Positions 7,243 through 14,633 of a stretch of 31,185 bases of DNA are shown here, piece after piece. Position numbers and translations under genes: made by a program. The DNA lies in contig JBDHZK010000011.1 in NCBI GenBank assembly GCA_039811865.1, positions 1-31,185 on the forward strand, read 5' to 3'. Every line of letters starts with the position of its first letter. The first letter of the stretch is position 1. The notes beneath the pieces are model-generated. The model was not told the DNA's origin. It did not search any database and worked only from the letters and a program-made list of their open reading frames with translations. This stretch comes from JBDHZK01 sp039811865. GTDB taxonomy: Bacteria > Actinomycetota > Actinomycetes > Propionibacteriales > Propionibacteriaceae.

Positions 7243-8342
7243 CCGGTTGCTCCCACTGTCTGCGGCGCCCGCCGCGATGCGGGCGGCAGGTAGGGGCAAA
7301 ACGGGTCCTCGGCCAGCGGATCGCCGTGCGCCGCGAACGCGCGGGCGCGTGAGCCGCCGCACTGCAGCTGGTAGGCGCACACCTGGCATCGGCCCCCGAA
7401 CGTCCGGGGGTCGTGCAGCGCGACGAATAGGGGCGCGTCCCGGTAGACGTCCACGAGGCGGTCGGTGCGGACGTTCCCGGCGCCGATCGGCAGGAAGCCG
7501 GCCGGACAGATGTCGCCGGTATGGGAGACGAACATGATTCCGTGCCCATCACGGATCCCGAAGCTGCGGGCGGTGACGCTTCGGCGCACCTGCTCGGCGC
7601 TGAGCCCGTCGGCGCGCATCACCTGCGTCGCGACCCGCCGATAGGACGGCGCTTCGGTCGTCGCGACCACGAACGGCGCCTCCTGCGCGGTGCGATACAC
7701 CCAGCGCATGAGTTGCTCACCTCGCTCGGGGGAGAGCGGCTCGAGCAGTTCGCCGCGGCCGACGCTGATCAGGAAGAACAGGCTCCACCGCGCTAGGCGA
7801 CGTGACCTGAGCAACTCGTAAACCGCGCTCAGATCGGGCGCGGTGTCTGCGGTGACCAGGGTGTTCACCTGCAACGACAGGCCGAGTTCGCCCGCCCATG
7901 CGATGGCGTCCAGGGTTTGCTGAAAGGTGCCGGGGACGCCCCGAATGGCGTCGTGCGCGTCGGCGGTCGATCCGTCGAGGCTAAGGCCCAGGCCGCTGAC
8001 GCCGTGCTCGGCCAGGCGGGCCAGGACATCGCGGGTCAGGGCCGGCGTCGCGGCTGGGGTGATCGAGACGTCGATGCTCAGTCTCCGGGCCTCGTCGATC
8101 AGTTCGTAGAGGTCGGCCCGCGCCAATGGATCGCCGCCGGTCAGGATCAGCGTGGGGGCCGGATCGCCGAAGTCGGGGATCTGTCGGATCAGCGCCATCC
8201 CCTGCGCCGTGTCCAGCTCGTCGGGGTGAGCGCTGGGGATGGCCGAGGCCCGGCAGTGCCGGCAGGCCAAGGCACAAGCCTGCGTAACCTCCCAGTAGAT
8301 GTTGAGCGGTGTCTGGCTGTAGTCGCGGGGGGCGTGTCTCAC
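7239..8342 (-). CDS. radical SAM/SPASM domain protein of the haem cluster
   Basis: A 367-residue radical SAM enzyme. The [4Fe-4S]-SAM motif C-x3-C-x2-C is C23, C27, C30 in CALACRHC. TGGDPL near 85-90 is the SAM-binding GGE-like motif. A C-terminal SPASM-like region has cysteines at 279 (GDICPAGF), 319, 322, 328 and 349, enough for auxiliary iron-sulphur clusters. Its layout resembles the NirJ/AhbD haem-related and peptide-modifying SPASM enzymes. Stand-alone actinobacterial members of this kind often carry the model name TIGR04053, which I cannot confirm here. The four-base overlap with the CgoX gene argues for a role in or near haem synthesis, such as an alternative late step, a haem variant or a repair function. 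The substrate is unknown. No short precursor-peptide gene is evident beside it. Confidence 0.85.
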   Translation of the reverse strand: MRHAPRDYSQTPLNIYWEVTQACALACRHCRASAIPSAHPDELDTAQGMALIRQIPDFGDPAPTLILTGGDPLARADLYELIDEARRLSIDVSITPAATPALTRDVLARLAEHGVSGLGLSLDGSTADAHDAIRGVPGTFQQTLDAIAWAGELGLSLQVNTLVTADTAPDLSAVYELLRSRRLARWSLFFLISVGRGELLEPLSPERGEQLMRWVYRTAQEAPFVVATTEAPSYRRVATQVMRADGLSAEQVRRSVTARSFGIRDGHGIMFVSHTGDICPAGFLPIGAGNVRTDRLVDVYRDAPLFVALHDPRTFGGRCQVCAYQLQCGGSRARAFAAHGDPLAEDPFCPYLPPASRRAPQTVGATG

Positions 8343-8348
8343 CGTGCC

Positions 8349-8354
8349 AAGCTA
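8349..8354 (-). promoter_or_regulatory. candidate -10 box of the radical SAM-CgoX operon
   Basis: On the minus strand TAGCTT (8354-8349) fits TANNNT and ends exactly six bases before the GTG start at 8342, so transcription would begin at or next to the start codon. No Shine-Dalgarno sequence is present. Confidence 0.5.
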
Positions 8355-8513
8355 TCCCCCGCCGGCGTGCCAACCGCACCCGGCCCACCAGCGATCGTCC
8401 GCGACTCATAGGCCCCCTCGACCCCGCGCACAGGGTCGAGACAGCCTCGGCCGGTTTTCTCGTAGTCGAGGCATTCCGGCATCGGGCCGGGCCCCCAACG
8501 CAGGAGTTAACTA

Positions 8514-9128
8514 ATGGTCAGCAAGAAGAAGGTCGCTCTCGCCGCCGGGATCGCCACAGCGGTCGCCGCGGTCGGTGGCATCGCGGCGGTGGCGTCGGGC
8601 ATCGCGGGAGCCGATCCGACCGCGAATCCGACCGCCCAGTCGACCACCGGATACCCGGGCGACCCCAACGGCGGCCCGGGTGGCCGCAACGGCGGCCCAG
8701 GCGGGGCCGGCCACCAGCACACCACCGTGACCGGGGACGAGGCCGCCAAGGTCACCGCCGCAGTGAAGGCGAAGGATGCTGCCTTCACGGTGGAATCGGT
8801 GATGAAGGACCCGGACGGCTCCTACGACGTCCTGGGCACCAAGAACGGCCAAAAGGCCATGTACGAGGTCAGCAAGGACCTGCAGACGATCACCGAACAC
8901 ACCGGTGCTCCCGGTGGCAAGGACGGCGGTGGCGCTTCGCAGGACACGGCCGTGACCGGTGACGAGGCCGCCAAGGTGACCGCCGCGGTCAAGGCCAAGG
9001 ACTCCGCCTTCACGGTCGAGTCCGTGCGTAGGGACGCGGACGGCTCCTACGACGTCCTCGGCACCAAGAACGGCCAAAAGGCCATGTACGAGGTCAGCAA
9101 GGACCTGCAGACGATCACTGTGCGGTGA
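8514..9128 (+). CDS. secreted protein with two PepSY-like repeats
   Basis: A 204-residue protein with a Lys-rich N-terminus and hydrophobic core ending near AGADP (about 31-35), a probable Sec signal peptide without a lipobox Cys. A Gly/Pro/Asn-rich linker (about 44-68) leads to two copies of a 55-residue unit, TGDEAAKVTAAVKAKD...FTVESV...DGSYDVLGTKNGQKAMYEVSKDLQTIT. The units start near residues 74 and 149 and are joined by a Gly-rich linker. The unit resembles the PepSY fold (helix, then strands ending in a YEV strand), known in extracytoplasmic inhibitors and sensors. The function is unknown. The start is ATG at 8514 with CAGGAG about nine bases upstream. A hairpin (CTCGACCC 8417-8424 with GGGTCGAG 8433-8440) sits in the 170-bp upstream gap. 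Confidence 0.8.
   Translation: MVSKKKVALAAGIATAVAAVGGIAAVASGIAGADPTANPTAQSTTGYPGDPNGGPGGRNGGPGGAGHQHTTVTGDEAAKVTAAVKAKDAAFTVESVMKDPDGSYDVLGTKNGQKAMYEVSKDLQTITEHTGAPGGKDGGGASQDTAVTGDEAAKVTAAVKAKDSAFTVESVRRDADGSYDVLGTKNGQKAMYEVSKDLQTITVR
8812..9118 (+). repeat. two 82-nt DNA repeats inside the PepSY-like gene
   Basis: 8812-8893 and 9037-9118 agree at 81 of 82 bases (the only difference is G at 8834 versus C at 9059), with a 225-nt period. The 5' parts of the same protein repeats, just upstream, differ at many third positions. The abrupt change in divergence is consistent with recent gene conversion of the 3' halves. Confidence 0.85.
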
Positions 9129-9268
9129 TGACGAGCCGGCATCGCTGACGCGTCGCGCTATCCTCCGAGGCCCGGTGTGCTGAGCCTCAGCTCGGTGTCA
9201 GTAACTCCGAACTCAGGCCGCGCCGACCCAGGGACGTCCGAGAAACCCGCGAATCACTCCGAAACGCA

Positions 9269-9304
9269 GTTGGGCCCCGACCGATATCGAGGTCGGGGCC
9301 CAAC
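9269..9304. terminator. strong hairpin, possible bidirectional terminator
   Basis: GTTGGGCCCCGACC (9269-9282) and GGTCGGGGCCCAAC (9291-9304) form a perfect 14-bp stem with an 8-nt loop that itself contains the palindrome GATATC. It lies 140 bp past the PepSY-like gene. No T-run follows on either strand, so termination is inferred, as is common for GC-rich actinobacteria. Confidence 0.5.
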
Positions 9305-9329
9305 CGCTCAGCTACCGACACCATGATCC

Positions 9330-9511
9330 CCAGGGGGTGGCGTACCGCGCGGGCTCTTGCGATCCCCCCAGGAGTGGCCGCCCCGAAGGCCGCACACCCG
9401 CAAGAAACCTGCAGCAAGCTTTCGCAAAGCCTAGGCGCCACCACCAAGCTTTCGCAGTCCCCCAAAGGGGCGACCCCCTACCACGCGAGCACTTGCGGCG
9501 CCACCCCCTAC
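9330..9511. repeat. cluster of short direct and inverted repeats
   Basis: AAGCTTTCGCA occurs at 9416-9426 and again at 9446-9456, 30 bp apart. Variants of GGCGCCACCCCCTAC recur at about 9433-9445, 9468-9482 and 9497-9511, and in inverse orientation at 9332-9345 (AGGGGGTGGCGTAC). The make-up suggests a degenerate interspersed repeat rather than coding sequence. Confidence 0.45.
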
Positions 9512-9529
9512 GCGCTGCCCCGGGCCGTC

Positions 9530-9776
9530 GACAGCTCCGAGCGGCCCGAGGTCTCGCACGCGCGCAACACCGGCGCCCGGGCGGCACGGACGCCGCTGGT
9601 CCTGTTCGCCGACGCCGACCATCGCCGACGCCCAAGGCTGGGTGGCGGCGATGGTCGCCGGGCTGGGCGAGCGGTTCGTCGTCGATGGCCTGATCGAAAC
9701 CGCGCAACTGAACTCGGCGGTCGGGCTCGGCGTCCTGTGCGGGACTTTCGGCCGGCCTCCGGCCGACCCGAGTTAG
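9530..9776 (+). pseudogene. remnant of a family 2 glycosyltransferase
   Basis: From 9551 the plus strand reads VSHARNTGARAARTPLVLFADAD, which matches the core of GT2 glycosyltransferases (the ARN.G.......LFLDAD region with the metal-binding acidic motif). The frame then breaks between 9619 and 9624. From 9624 it continues as ADAQGWVAAMVAGLGERFVV, again typical of the segment right after that motif, and runs on to a TAG at 9774-9776. The N-terminal nucleotide-binding part and the C-terminus are missing. It is a decayed fragment; the original substrate cannot be told. It overlaps the end of the leftward membrane protein gene by four bases. Confidence 0.6.
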
Positions 9777-10450
9777 TCGCTCACCTGCTCGCCCGTCGAG
9801 TCGGAAGCCGCCACGGTCGACGCACGGGCTGGACGCTGACTCAATTGCGCCGGTAGCCGTAGCCCCGAACCGGCCAGCTCCAGTTCGGCGAGCCGACCGA
9901 TCACGGCCCGGTCGCCGTCGCGCCACGCCTTGACAGGATCATCGCTGATGCGCGCGAGCAGGTGCATCGGCTGCCTGGACATCGCCCGTAACGCGAACAG
10001 GTCCAGATCGGCGGCCGAATCGATGAATCCCTGGGCGGCCCGCGAGTTCAGGTAGAAGCGGATCCTGGCCGGCAGCCAGAACACGCAGTAGAGCGCCACC
10101 GGGAGCAGGAACACCAGCCAGCCCACGATCGTGGCCAACTGCTCGATCGAGCTGACCTGGCCGCTGGCGGCGCGAACGACGTCGCCGAGCGCCGCCGCCG
10201 CCGCATCGAATGGCTTGCGCAACTCGCCACCGATGCCGGGGATCTGTCCCGCCTGCTGCGCGGCTCCCAGGAATCCCTCCGACATCTGCCGCGCCGCCCC
10301 CGCGGTTTGCCTGGCCGGCTCCGCGAGAGCTCGAACCGCGCCGCCGACCAAGCCGGCGGCGCCCCACCACGCGAGGCCCCACAGCACGGCAAAGATGTCC
10401 GATCCGACTTGTCGAACCAGCCGCCAGGACGGTCGTGCGTAGATCCCCAT
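9773..10450 (-). CDS. membrane protein with two predicted TM segments, unknown function
   Basis: A 225-residue protein with hydrophobic segments near 18-38 and 107-127. Between them is an Ala/Gln/Gly-rich stretch (41-105) that could form amphipathic helices. A cytoplasm-like C-terminal region contains RIRFYLNSRAAQGFIDSAADLDLFALRAMSRQP, which looks conserved in character, and the end is a disordered Ser/Thr-rich tail. I do not recognise a named family. The start is ATG at 10450 with a good Shine-Dalgarno sequence (GGAGGAG about four bases upstream). It lies 87 bp past dprA, with a perfect palindrome in the gap. Confidence 0.75.
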   Translation of the reverse strand: MGIYARPSWRLVRQVGSDIFAVLWGLAWWGAAGLVGGAVRALAEPARQTAGAARQMSEGFLGAAQQAGQIPGIGGELRKPFDAAAAALGDVVRAASGQVSSIEQLATIVGWLVFLLPVALYCVFWLPARIRFYLNSRAAQGFIDSAADLDLFALRAMSRQPMHLLARISDDPVKAWRDGDRAVIGRLAELELAGSGLRLPAQLSQRPARASTVAASDSTGEQVSD

Positions 10451-10471
10451 GACTCCTCCACTCCCTCGCCA

Positions 10472-10488
10472 GCGACAATCCTTGTCGC
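10472..10488. promoter_or_regulatory. perfect 17-bp palindrome, candidate operator
   Basis: GCGACAA-TCC-TTGTCGC: 7-bp arms with a 3-nt centre, 21 bases upstream of the membrane protein ATG and 49 bases past the dprA stop. The size and symmetry suit a dimeric repressor site. It could also be a small RNA hairpin. Confidence 0.4.
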
Positions 10489-10537
10489 CGGCGCCAACTC
10501 CACCCCCCGCGACCCGCCGAACCCACCCAGCCCCAGC

Positions 10538-11677
10538 TCAGCCCGCGCCCGTCGCCCTGATCGCCGACTTGGTCAAAGCCCAGCCGGCTGGACCCTCATC
10601 CACCAGCCCGAGCTCGGCGAGCCCTTCCAAGACACCGAGGCACTCCGGCAGGGAGAGTCCCGCTGCCAAGGAGAGCTCGCCGGCAGTTCTGCCCGCACGG
10701 GCTGGCAACGCTTCGAAAACGGCCAGCTCTTGGGCGTCCAAGGAGTCCAGGGGCCGCGCCGGCCCCATGGTGATCGGCAACTGGGCCTGTCCCAGCGGGG
10801 CAAGCTCGGCCAGGACGTCCTTGGCGCAGGTCACCAGGGTCGCCTCGTGGTCGCGAATCAGCCGATGGGGGGTAACTGAGTTTCCGGAAGTGATCGGCCC
10901 CGGGACGGCCATCACCTGACGCCCCAGCAGGCCGCTCCACGTCGCGGTGTTCTTCGCGCCGCTGCGCGCCGCGGCCTCCACCAGGATCGTCCCCTGAGCG
11001 AGCGCGGCGATGATCCGGTTGCGAGCCAGGAAGCGCACCCGGGTCGGATGCTGGCCGGGCGCGAGTTCGGAGACCAGCAGGTGATCGCGCCCGATCCGAC
11101 TCAGCAGCGAACCGTTTCGTGGCGGGTAGGGCCGATCCACGCCGCTGGCCAGCACCGCCGCGGTCGCGCCGCCTCCGGACAGCGCGCCCAGGTGCGCTGC
11201 CGCATCGACACCGTAGGCTCCCCCCGAGATCACGGTCACTCCGGCCTCGGACAGTTCCAAGGCCAACTCCGAGGCCACCGCCTCCCCATAACCGGTTGCC
11301 GCCCTCGATCCGACGACGGCAACGCACCTGGCGCTCAACTCGTCCAACCGGCCCGGGCCCTTTAGCCAGAGCCCGGTCGGCACGCCGCCCAGGCCATGCC
11401 CCGGGTCCGTGACGGTCAAGTCGTTCAGACTGGGTGCCCACTCCGCGTCGCCGGGGACGACGAAGCGCGCCCCGGCCTGCTTGGCCGCCGCCTCGACGGT
11501 GCTGGGATCGACTCCCCGCGCCCGCGCTGCCCAGCCCTCGTCGCCGCGGCCGCGCCGCAGCGTTTCCCAGACCGCCTCCGCACCGTGCTCGGCCACGAGC
11601 CCGGCCAGCCGCGGCGACCCCGCCTCGGTGACGCAGCTGAGCCCGAGTCTGGCCAGCCGCTCTCCCACCGCGCTCAC
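10538..11677 (-). CDS. dprA: DNA-processing protein DprA (Smf)
   Basis: A 379-residue DprA/Smf, a Rossmann-like single-stranded DNA-binding protein that loads RecA during natural transformation; it is widespread also in species not known to be competent. The phosphate-binding motif VVGSRAATGYG lies at 121-131 and SGGAYGVDAAAH at 151-162. RVRFLARNRIIAAL (213-226) and VPGPI near 258-262 are typical. A C-terminal winged-helix-like domain (about 300-370) and an N-terminal helical region (1-75) flank it. The start is GTG at 11677, overlapping the comM stop as GTGA; the longer upstream frame lies inside comM. It is the last gene of yraN-comM-dprA. Confidence 0.94.
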   Translation of the reverse strand: MSAVGERLARLGLSCVTEAGSPRLAGLVAEHGAEAVWETLRRGRGDEGWAARARGVDPSTVEAAAKQAGARFVVPGDAEWAPSLNDLTVTDPGHGLGGVPTGLWLKGPGRLDELSARCVAVVGSRAATGYGEAVASELALELSEAGVTVISGGAYGVDAAAHLGALSGGGATAAVLASGVDRPYPPRNGSLLSRIGRDHLLVSELAPGQHPTRVRFLARNRIIAALAQGTILVEAAARSGAKNTATWSGLLGRQVMAVPGPITSGNSVTPHRLIRDHEATLVTCAKDVLAELAPLGQAQLPITMGPARPLDSLDAQELAVFEALPARAGRTAGELSLAAGLSLPECLGVLEGLAELGLVDEGPAGWALTKSAIRATGAG

Positions 11678-13203
11678 GACGCCGCCATTAGCGTTTCGCC
11701 GCGTCGCATGGCCAAGGCGACTCGGAAGTCCTGCCCCTGTGGCCGCTGCCGAGCCCCGAGATCGGCGAGCGTCCACGCCAGCCGTAGGACCTTGTCCACA
11801 CCCCTGGCCGACAGGCCGCGAGCAGTGGCGTCGGACAGCACCTTGTCGGCCTCGGGGCTGCTCAGTTCACGCCGCAGGTACCCACCCGGCACCTCCCCGT
11901 TGGTAGCCCACGGCGTCCCTTCCAGACGCCTGGCCTGGCGCTCCCGGGCGGCCTGGACGCGATCGGCTACCGCGGCGCTGGGCTCAGCGGCGCGCAACGC
12001 GTCGGCGAGGAAGGCCCGGCGCAGCGGGCGCAGCTGTTGATGCAGATCGACCCGGTCCAGGATCGGTCCAGACAATCGTTCGCCGTAGCGGCGGATCGAG
12101 TGCGGACTGCACCGGCACTCCGCCCCGGGCGTGCCGGCGTTGCCACATGGGCACGGGTTAGCCGCGAGCACAAGCTGGAAGCGCGCCGGATAGGTGATGC
12201 TCGCCACCGATCGGGCAATCCTCACCTCGCCTTCCTCCAGCGGCAGCCGCAGCGCCTCCAGCGCCCTGCGGTCGAACTCGGGGGCCTCGTCCAGAAATAG
12301 GACGCCCCGGTGAGCCAGCGAGACCGAGCCCGGCATCGCGATCCGCGGACCGCCGCCCACCAGCGCCGCGACCGACGCCGAGTGGTGCGGCGCCGCCAGC
12401 GGCGGACGACGAATCAGTCCGTCCCGTAAGGACAAGCCACAAAGCGAATGAACAGCCGAGACCTCGACCGACTCGCAGGTTTGCAGCTCCGGCAGAATCG
12501 TCGGCAATCGGGCCGCCAGCAATGTCTTGCCGACCCCGGGTGGCCCGTGGAAATAGAGGTGGTGCCGGCCGGCGGCGGCGACCTCCAGCGCCCACCGTCC
12601 ATCGGGTTGGCCGGCCACATCGGCAAGGTCGAGCGCCTGCTCAGGTCGGCGTTCGACCTTGGGTTCTGCCTCGGGGACGACGGCCAGGCTCGGCCGCCCG
12701 TGCAGCACCTCGATCACGTCGATAAGCGTCGCGACCGGCCAGATGGTCAGCCCCTCCACCAGCTGAGCCTCCGCCAGTTGGGCGGCGGGTACTACGGCCG
12801 TGGTGAGCCCGACCCGCCTGGCCGCCAACAGACCGGGCAGGATCCCCCGCACCGCCCGGACTCGGCCGTCCAAGCTGAGTTCACCCCAGAAGACCATCCG
12901 ATCCAAGACTGCCGAGCGAACCGTCTCCGCGGCCGCCAAGACGGCGGCGACGATCGCCAGGTCGTAGTGGCTGCCGGCCTTCGGCAGCATCGCCGGCGAC
13001 AGGTTGATCGTGACGAGCTGCGACGGCCAGGGCAGCTTCGACGAGGTAACCGCCGCCTTGCACCGGTCCCTGGCCTCGCCGAGGGACGCATCGGGCAGGC
13101 CCACCAGGACGACCTTCGGTAACCCGCCTCCGATCGCGGCCTCCACCTCCACCGGGGTGCCGTTCATCCCCACCAGAGCGACCGACCAGGCCCGGGCGGT
13201 CAC
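11674..13203 (-). CDS. comM: ComM/YifB-type AAA+ ATPase (Mg-chelatase-like)
   Basis: A 509-residue ComM/YifB protein. In Vibrio, ComM is a hexameric helicase that extends branch migration when transforming DNA is integrated. The N-terminal Lon-protease-like fold (about 5-170) lacks an obvious protease catalytic pair. The AAA+ core has Walker A GPPGVGKT (220-227) and Walker B VLFLDEAPEF (301-310). A Cys group CPCGNAGTPGAECRC (C351, C353, C363, C365) probably binds zinc. The C-terminal part with LSARGVDKVLRLAWTLADL is typical of the Mg-chelatase C domain. The GTG start overlaps the yraN stop, and the stop overlaps the dprA start. Confidence 0.95.
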   Translation of the reverse strand: MTARAWSVALVGMNGTPVEVEAAIGGGLPKVVLVGLPDASLGEARDRCKAAVTSSKLPWPSQLVTINLSPAMLPKAGSHYDLAIVAAVLAAAETVRSAVLDRMVFWGELSLDGRVRAVRGILPGLLAARRVGLTTAVVPAAQLAEAQLVEGLTIWPVATLIDVIEVLHGRPSLAVVPEAEPKVERRPEQALDLADVAGQPDGRWALEVAAAGRHHLYFHGPPGVGKTLLAARLPTILPELQTCESVEVSAVHSLCGLSLRDGLIRRPPLAAPHHSASVAALVGGGPRIAMPGSVSLAHRGVLFLDEAPEFDRRALEALRLPLEEGEVRIARSVASITYPARFQLVLAANPCPCGNAGTPGAECRCSPHSIRRYGERLSGPILDRVDLHQQLRPLRRAFLADALRAAEPSAAVADRVQAARERQARRLEGTPWATNGEVPGGYLRRELSSPEADKVLSDATARGLSARGVDKVLRLAWTLADLGARQRPQGQDFRVALAMRRGETLMAAS

Positions 13204-13559
13204 GGCTGGATTCCCCGAATGTGGGTGATCACTGGGGCGAACCCGCGAGCCAGCACGACTCCGATGCCATCGAAGCGGACGCCACCCACCGGCCCGGCTT
13301 GCTCGCTCAGCCAGTGACTCGCCAGTTCCCGCAGTTTGCGTACTTTGGCATAGGTGATGGCCTCAAGGGGCTGCCCGTAGCCCGTACCCGTCCGGCACTT
13401 GACCTCGCAGAAGACGACCGTCTCGTCCGGCCCGCGGACGACGAGGTCGAGTTCCCCGGCACGGCATCGCCAGTTGCGGTCCAGGATCTCGAAGCCCGAC
13501 TTCTCAAGGTATGCGGCCGCGATGCTCTCGCCGATGCGGCCGACTTCCGATTTCGCCAT
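13200..13559 (-). CDS. yraN: UPF0102 endonuclease-like protein YraN
   Basis: A 119-residue UPF0102/YraN protein with a restriction endonuclease-like fold. The putative active site is visible as GELDLV (E and D near 36-38) and the VFCEVKCR motif (E-x-K, near 49-56). GRIGESIAAAYLEKSGFEIL and ITYAKVRKLRELASHWL match the family. The exact role is not established, but conserved linkage to comM and dprA suggests DNA metabolism. The ATG at 13559 starts the coupled yraN-comM-dprA set. Confidence 0.92.
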   Translation of the reverse strand: MAKSEVGRIGESIAAAYLEKSGFEILDRNWRCRAGELDLVVRGPDETVVFCEVKCRTGTGYGQPLEAITYAKVRKLRELASHWLSEQAGPVGGVRFDGIGVVLARGFAPVITHIRGIQP

Positions 13560-13610
13560 GCCCAGACCATCGGCACGTCGGGCCGCAAAGCGTCACCCGA
13601 CGCCAGATCT

Positions 13611-13640
13611 GTGGATAAATAAGGGGACGCAACGCTCCCC
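13611..13640 (-). terminator. probable intrinsic terminator after the DUF2469 gene
   Basis: On the minus strand GGGGAGCGTTGCGTCCCC (13638-13621) can form a stem (GGGGA with TCCCC, plus an inner CG/CG pair) and is followed at once by the T-rich TTATTTAT. It lies 10 nt past the DUF2469 stop and would separate lepB-rnhB-DUF2469 from yraN-comM-dprA. Confidence 0.5.
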
Positions 13641-13649
13641 CCGAGACCC

Positions 13650-13961
13650 CTAGCGGTTCTGGGGCACCTGCAGGTCGCTGTGGACGATCTCCTCGATGGA
13701 GACGTCCCGGAAGGTCAGCACCTTCGCGCTCTTGACGAACCTCGCTGGTCGGTACATGTCCCACACCCAGGCGTCGCCCATGGACACCTCGTAGTAGACG
13801 TCGCCGCCCTCGGTCCGCACTTTCAGATCCACCGCGTTGCACAGATAGAAACGGCGTTCTGTCTCCACCGCGTAGGTGAAGATCCCGACGACGTCCTTGT
13901 ACTCCCGGTATAGCTGCAGCTCGAGTTCACTCTCGTACTGCTCCAGGTCTTCAGCGCTCAT
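13650..13961 (-). CDS. DUF2469 family protein
   Basis: A 103-residue acidic protein of the actinobacterial DUF2469 family: MSAEDLEQYESELELQLYRE at the N-terminus, then FTYAVETERRFYLCNAVDL and FEVS/YYEVSMGDAWVWDMYRP-type core segments. It has no signal peptide, TM segment or known catalytic motif. Its function is not known to me. The ATG at 13961 overlaps the rnhB stop as ATGA, an arrangement that is conserved in actinobacteria. Confidence 0.93.
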   Translation of the reverse strand: MSAEDLEQYESELELQLYREYKDVVGIFTYAVETERRFYLCNAVDLKVRTEGGDVYYEVSMGDAWVWDMYRPARFVKSAKVLTFRDVSIEEIVHSDLQVPQNR

Positions 13962-14626
13962 AGCGATGCCACTCTAGTAGGCCGGACACCAAAGCCCGGC
14001 ATCTGCGTCCGGGCGACGTTTTCGAACCTGCGCCGGTGGATCGGGCAAGGACCCAACGCGTCTAGGCGCTCTTGATGTAGCGGCGTGCAATACCCCTTGT
14101 GAACACCGAAATCGTAGTCCGGCCACCGGTCGTGGTAGGCGGCCATCACCCGATCCCGGGTCACCTTCGCCACGATGGACGCCGCGGCCACACAGGCCGC
14201 GACCCGGTCCCCCTTCCAGATCGCCAGTCCAGGCGCGCCCAGCCCGTCCACCCCGAAGCCGTCGGTCAGCACGAACGCAGGCTCCACGTCCAGCCGCTTC
14301 ACGGCCCGGCGCAACGCGGCCAGGTTCGCCACATGCATCCCGAGCAAATCGCACTCGTCGGACTCCACGCTGACACAGGCGACCGCCACCGCCTTGGCCT
14401 GGATGTCGTCGAAGAGGCGGTCCCGCGCGGCCGGGGTCAACAACTTCGAGTCTCGCAGTCCCTCGATCTGTCGTCTGGGGGAAGAACTCAAGATGACGGC
14501 TGCGGCGACCAGGGGCCCGGCGCAGGCTCCGCGACCGGCCTCGTCCGCGCCCGCGACGTGCTCGAACCCGGCCCGGCGCAGCGCACGCTCGTATCCGAAC
14601 AGCCCGCGCCGGATCACGTAGCCCAT
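13958..14626 (-). CDS. rnhB: ribonuclease HII
   Basis: A 222-residue RNase HII, which cleaves RNA in RNA-DNA hybrids and starts removal of single ribonucleotides misincorporated in DNA. The active-site motif GADEAGRG (D28, E29) is clear. D122 in LTDGF and D158 in the KVTRD motif complete the acidic set. DFGVHKGYCTPLHQERLDALGPCPIHRRRF is the typical C-terminal block. The start is ATG at 14626, seven bases past the lepB stop. Confidence 0.96.
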   Translation of the reverse strand: MGYVIRRGLFGYERALRRAGFEHVAGADEAGRGACAGPLVAAAVILSSSPRRQIEGLRDSKLLTPAARDRLFDDIQAKAVAVACVSVESDECDLLGMHVANLAALRRAVKRLDVEPAFVLTDGFGVDGLGAPGLAIWKGDRVAACVAAASIVAKVTRDRVMAAYHDRWPDYDFGVHKGYCTPLHQERLDALGPCPIHRRRFENVARTQMPGFGVRPTRVASL

Positions 14627-14633
14627 GGCTTGC

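Larger units (their letters stand above)
9129..9772. other. 644-bp region without an intact gene
   Basis: Between the PepSY-like gene and the membrane protein gene there is no ORF with convincing coding signs that is intact. The stretch holds a strong hairpin (9269-9304), a cluster of short repeats (about 9330-9511) and a frameshifted glycosyltransferase remnant (about 9530-9776), each listed separately. I see nothing recognisable in 9129-9268 apart from short inverted repeats. Confidence 0.7.

Noticed and set aside
9312..9926. 204-codon minus-strand frame across the gap before the membrane protein gene
   Set aside because: Its Arg/Gly-rich sequence overlaps the membrane protein gene and the GT2 remnant and matches nothing known.
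11674..13203. comM as a magnesium chelatase subunit gene for tetrapyrrole synthesis
   Set aside because: The AAA+ domain is chelatase-like, but the N-terminal Lon-like domain, the Cys cluster and the linkage to yraN and dprA identify ComM/YifB.
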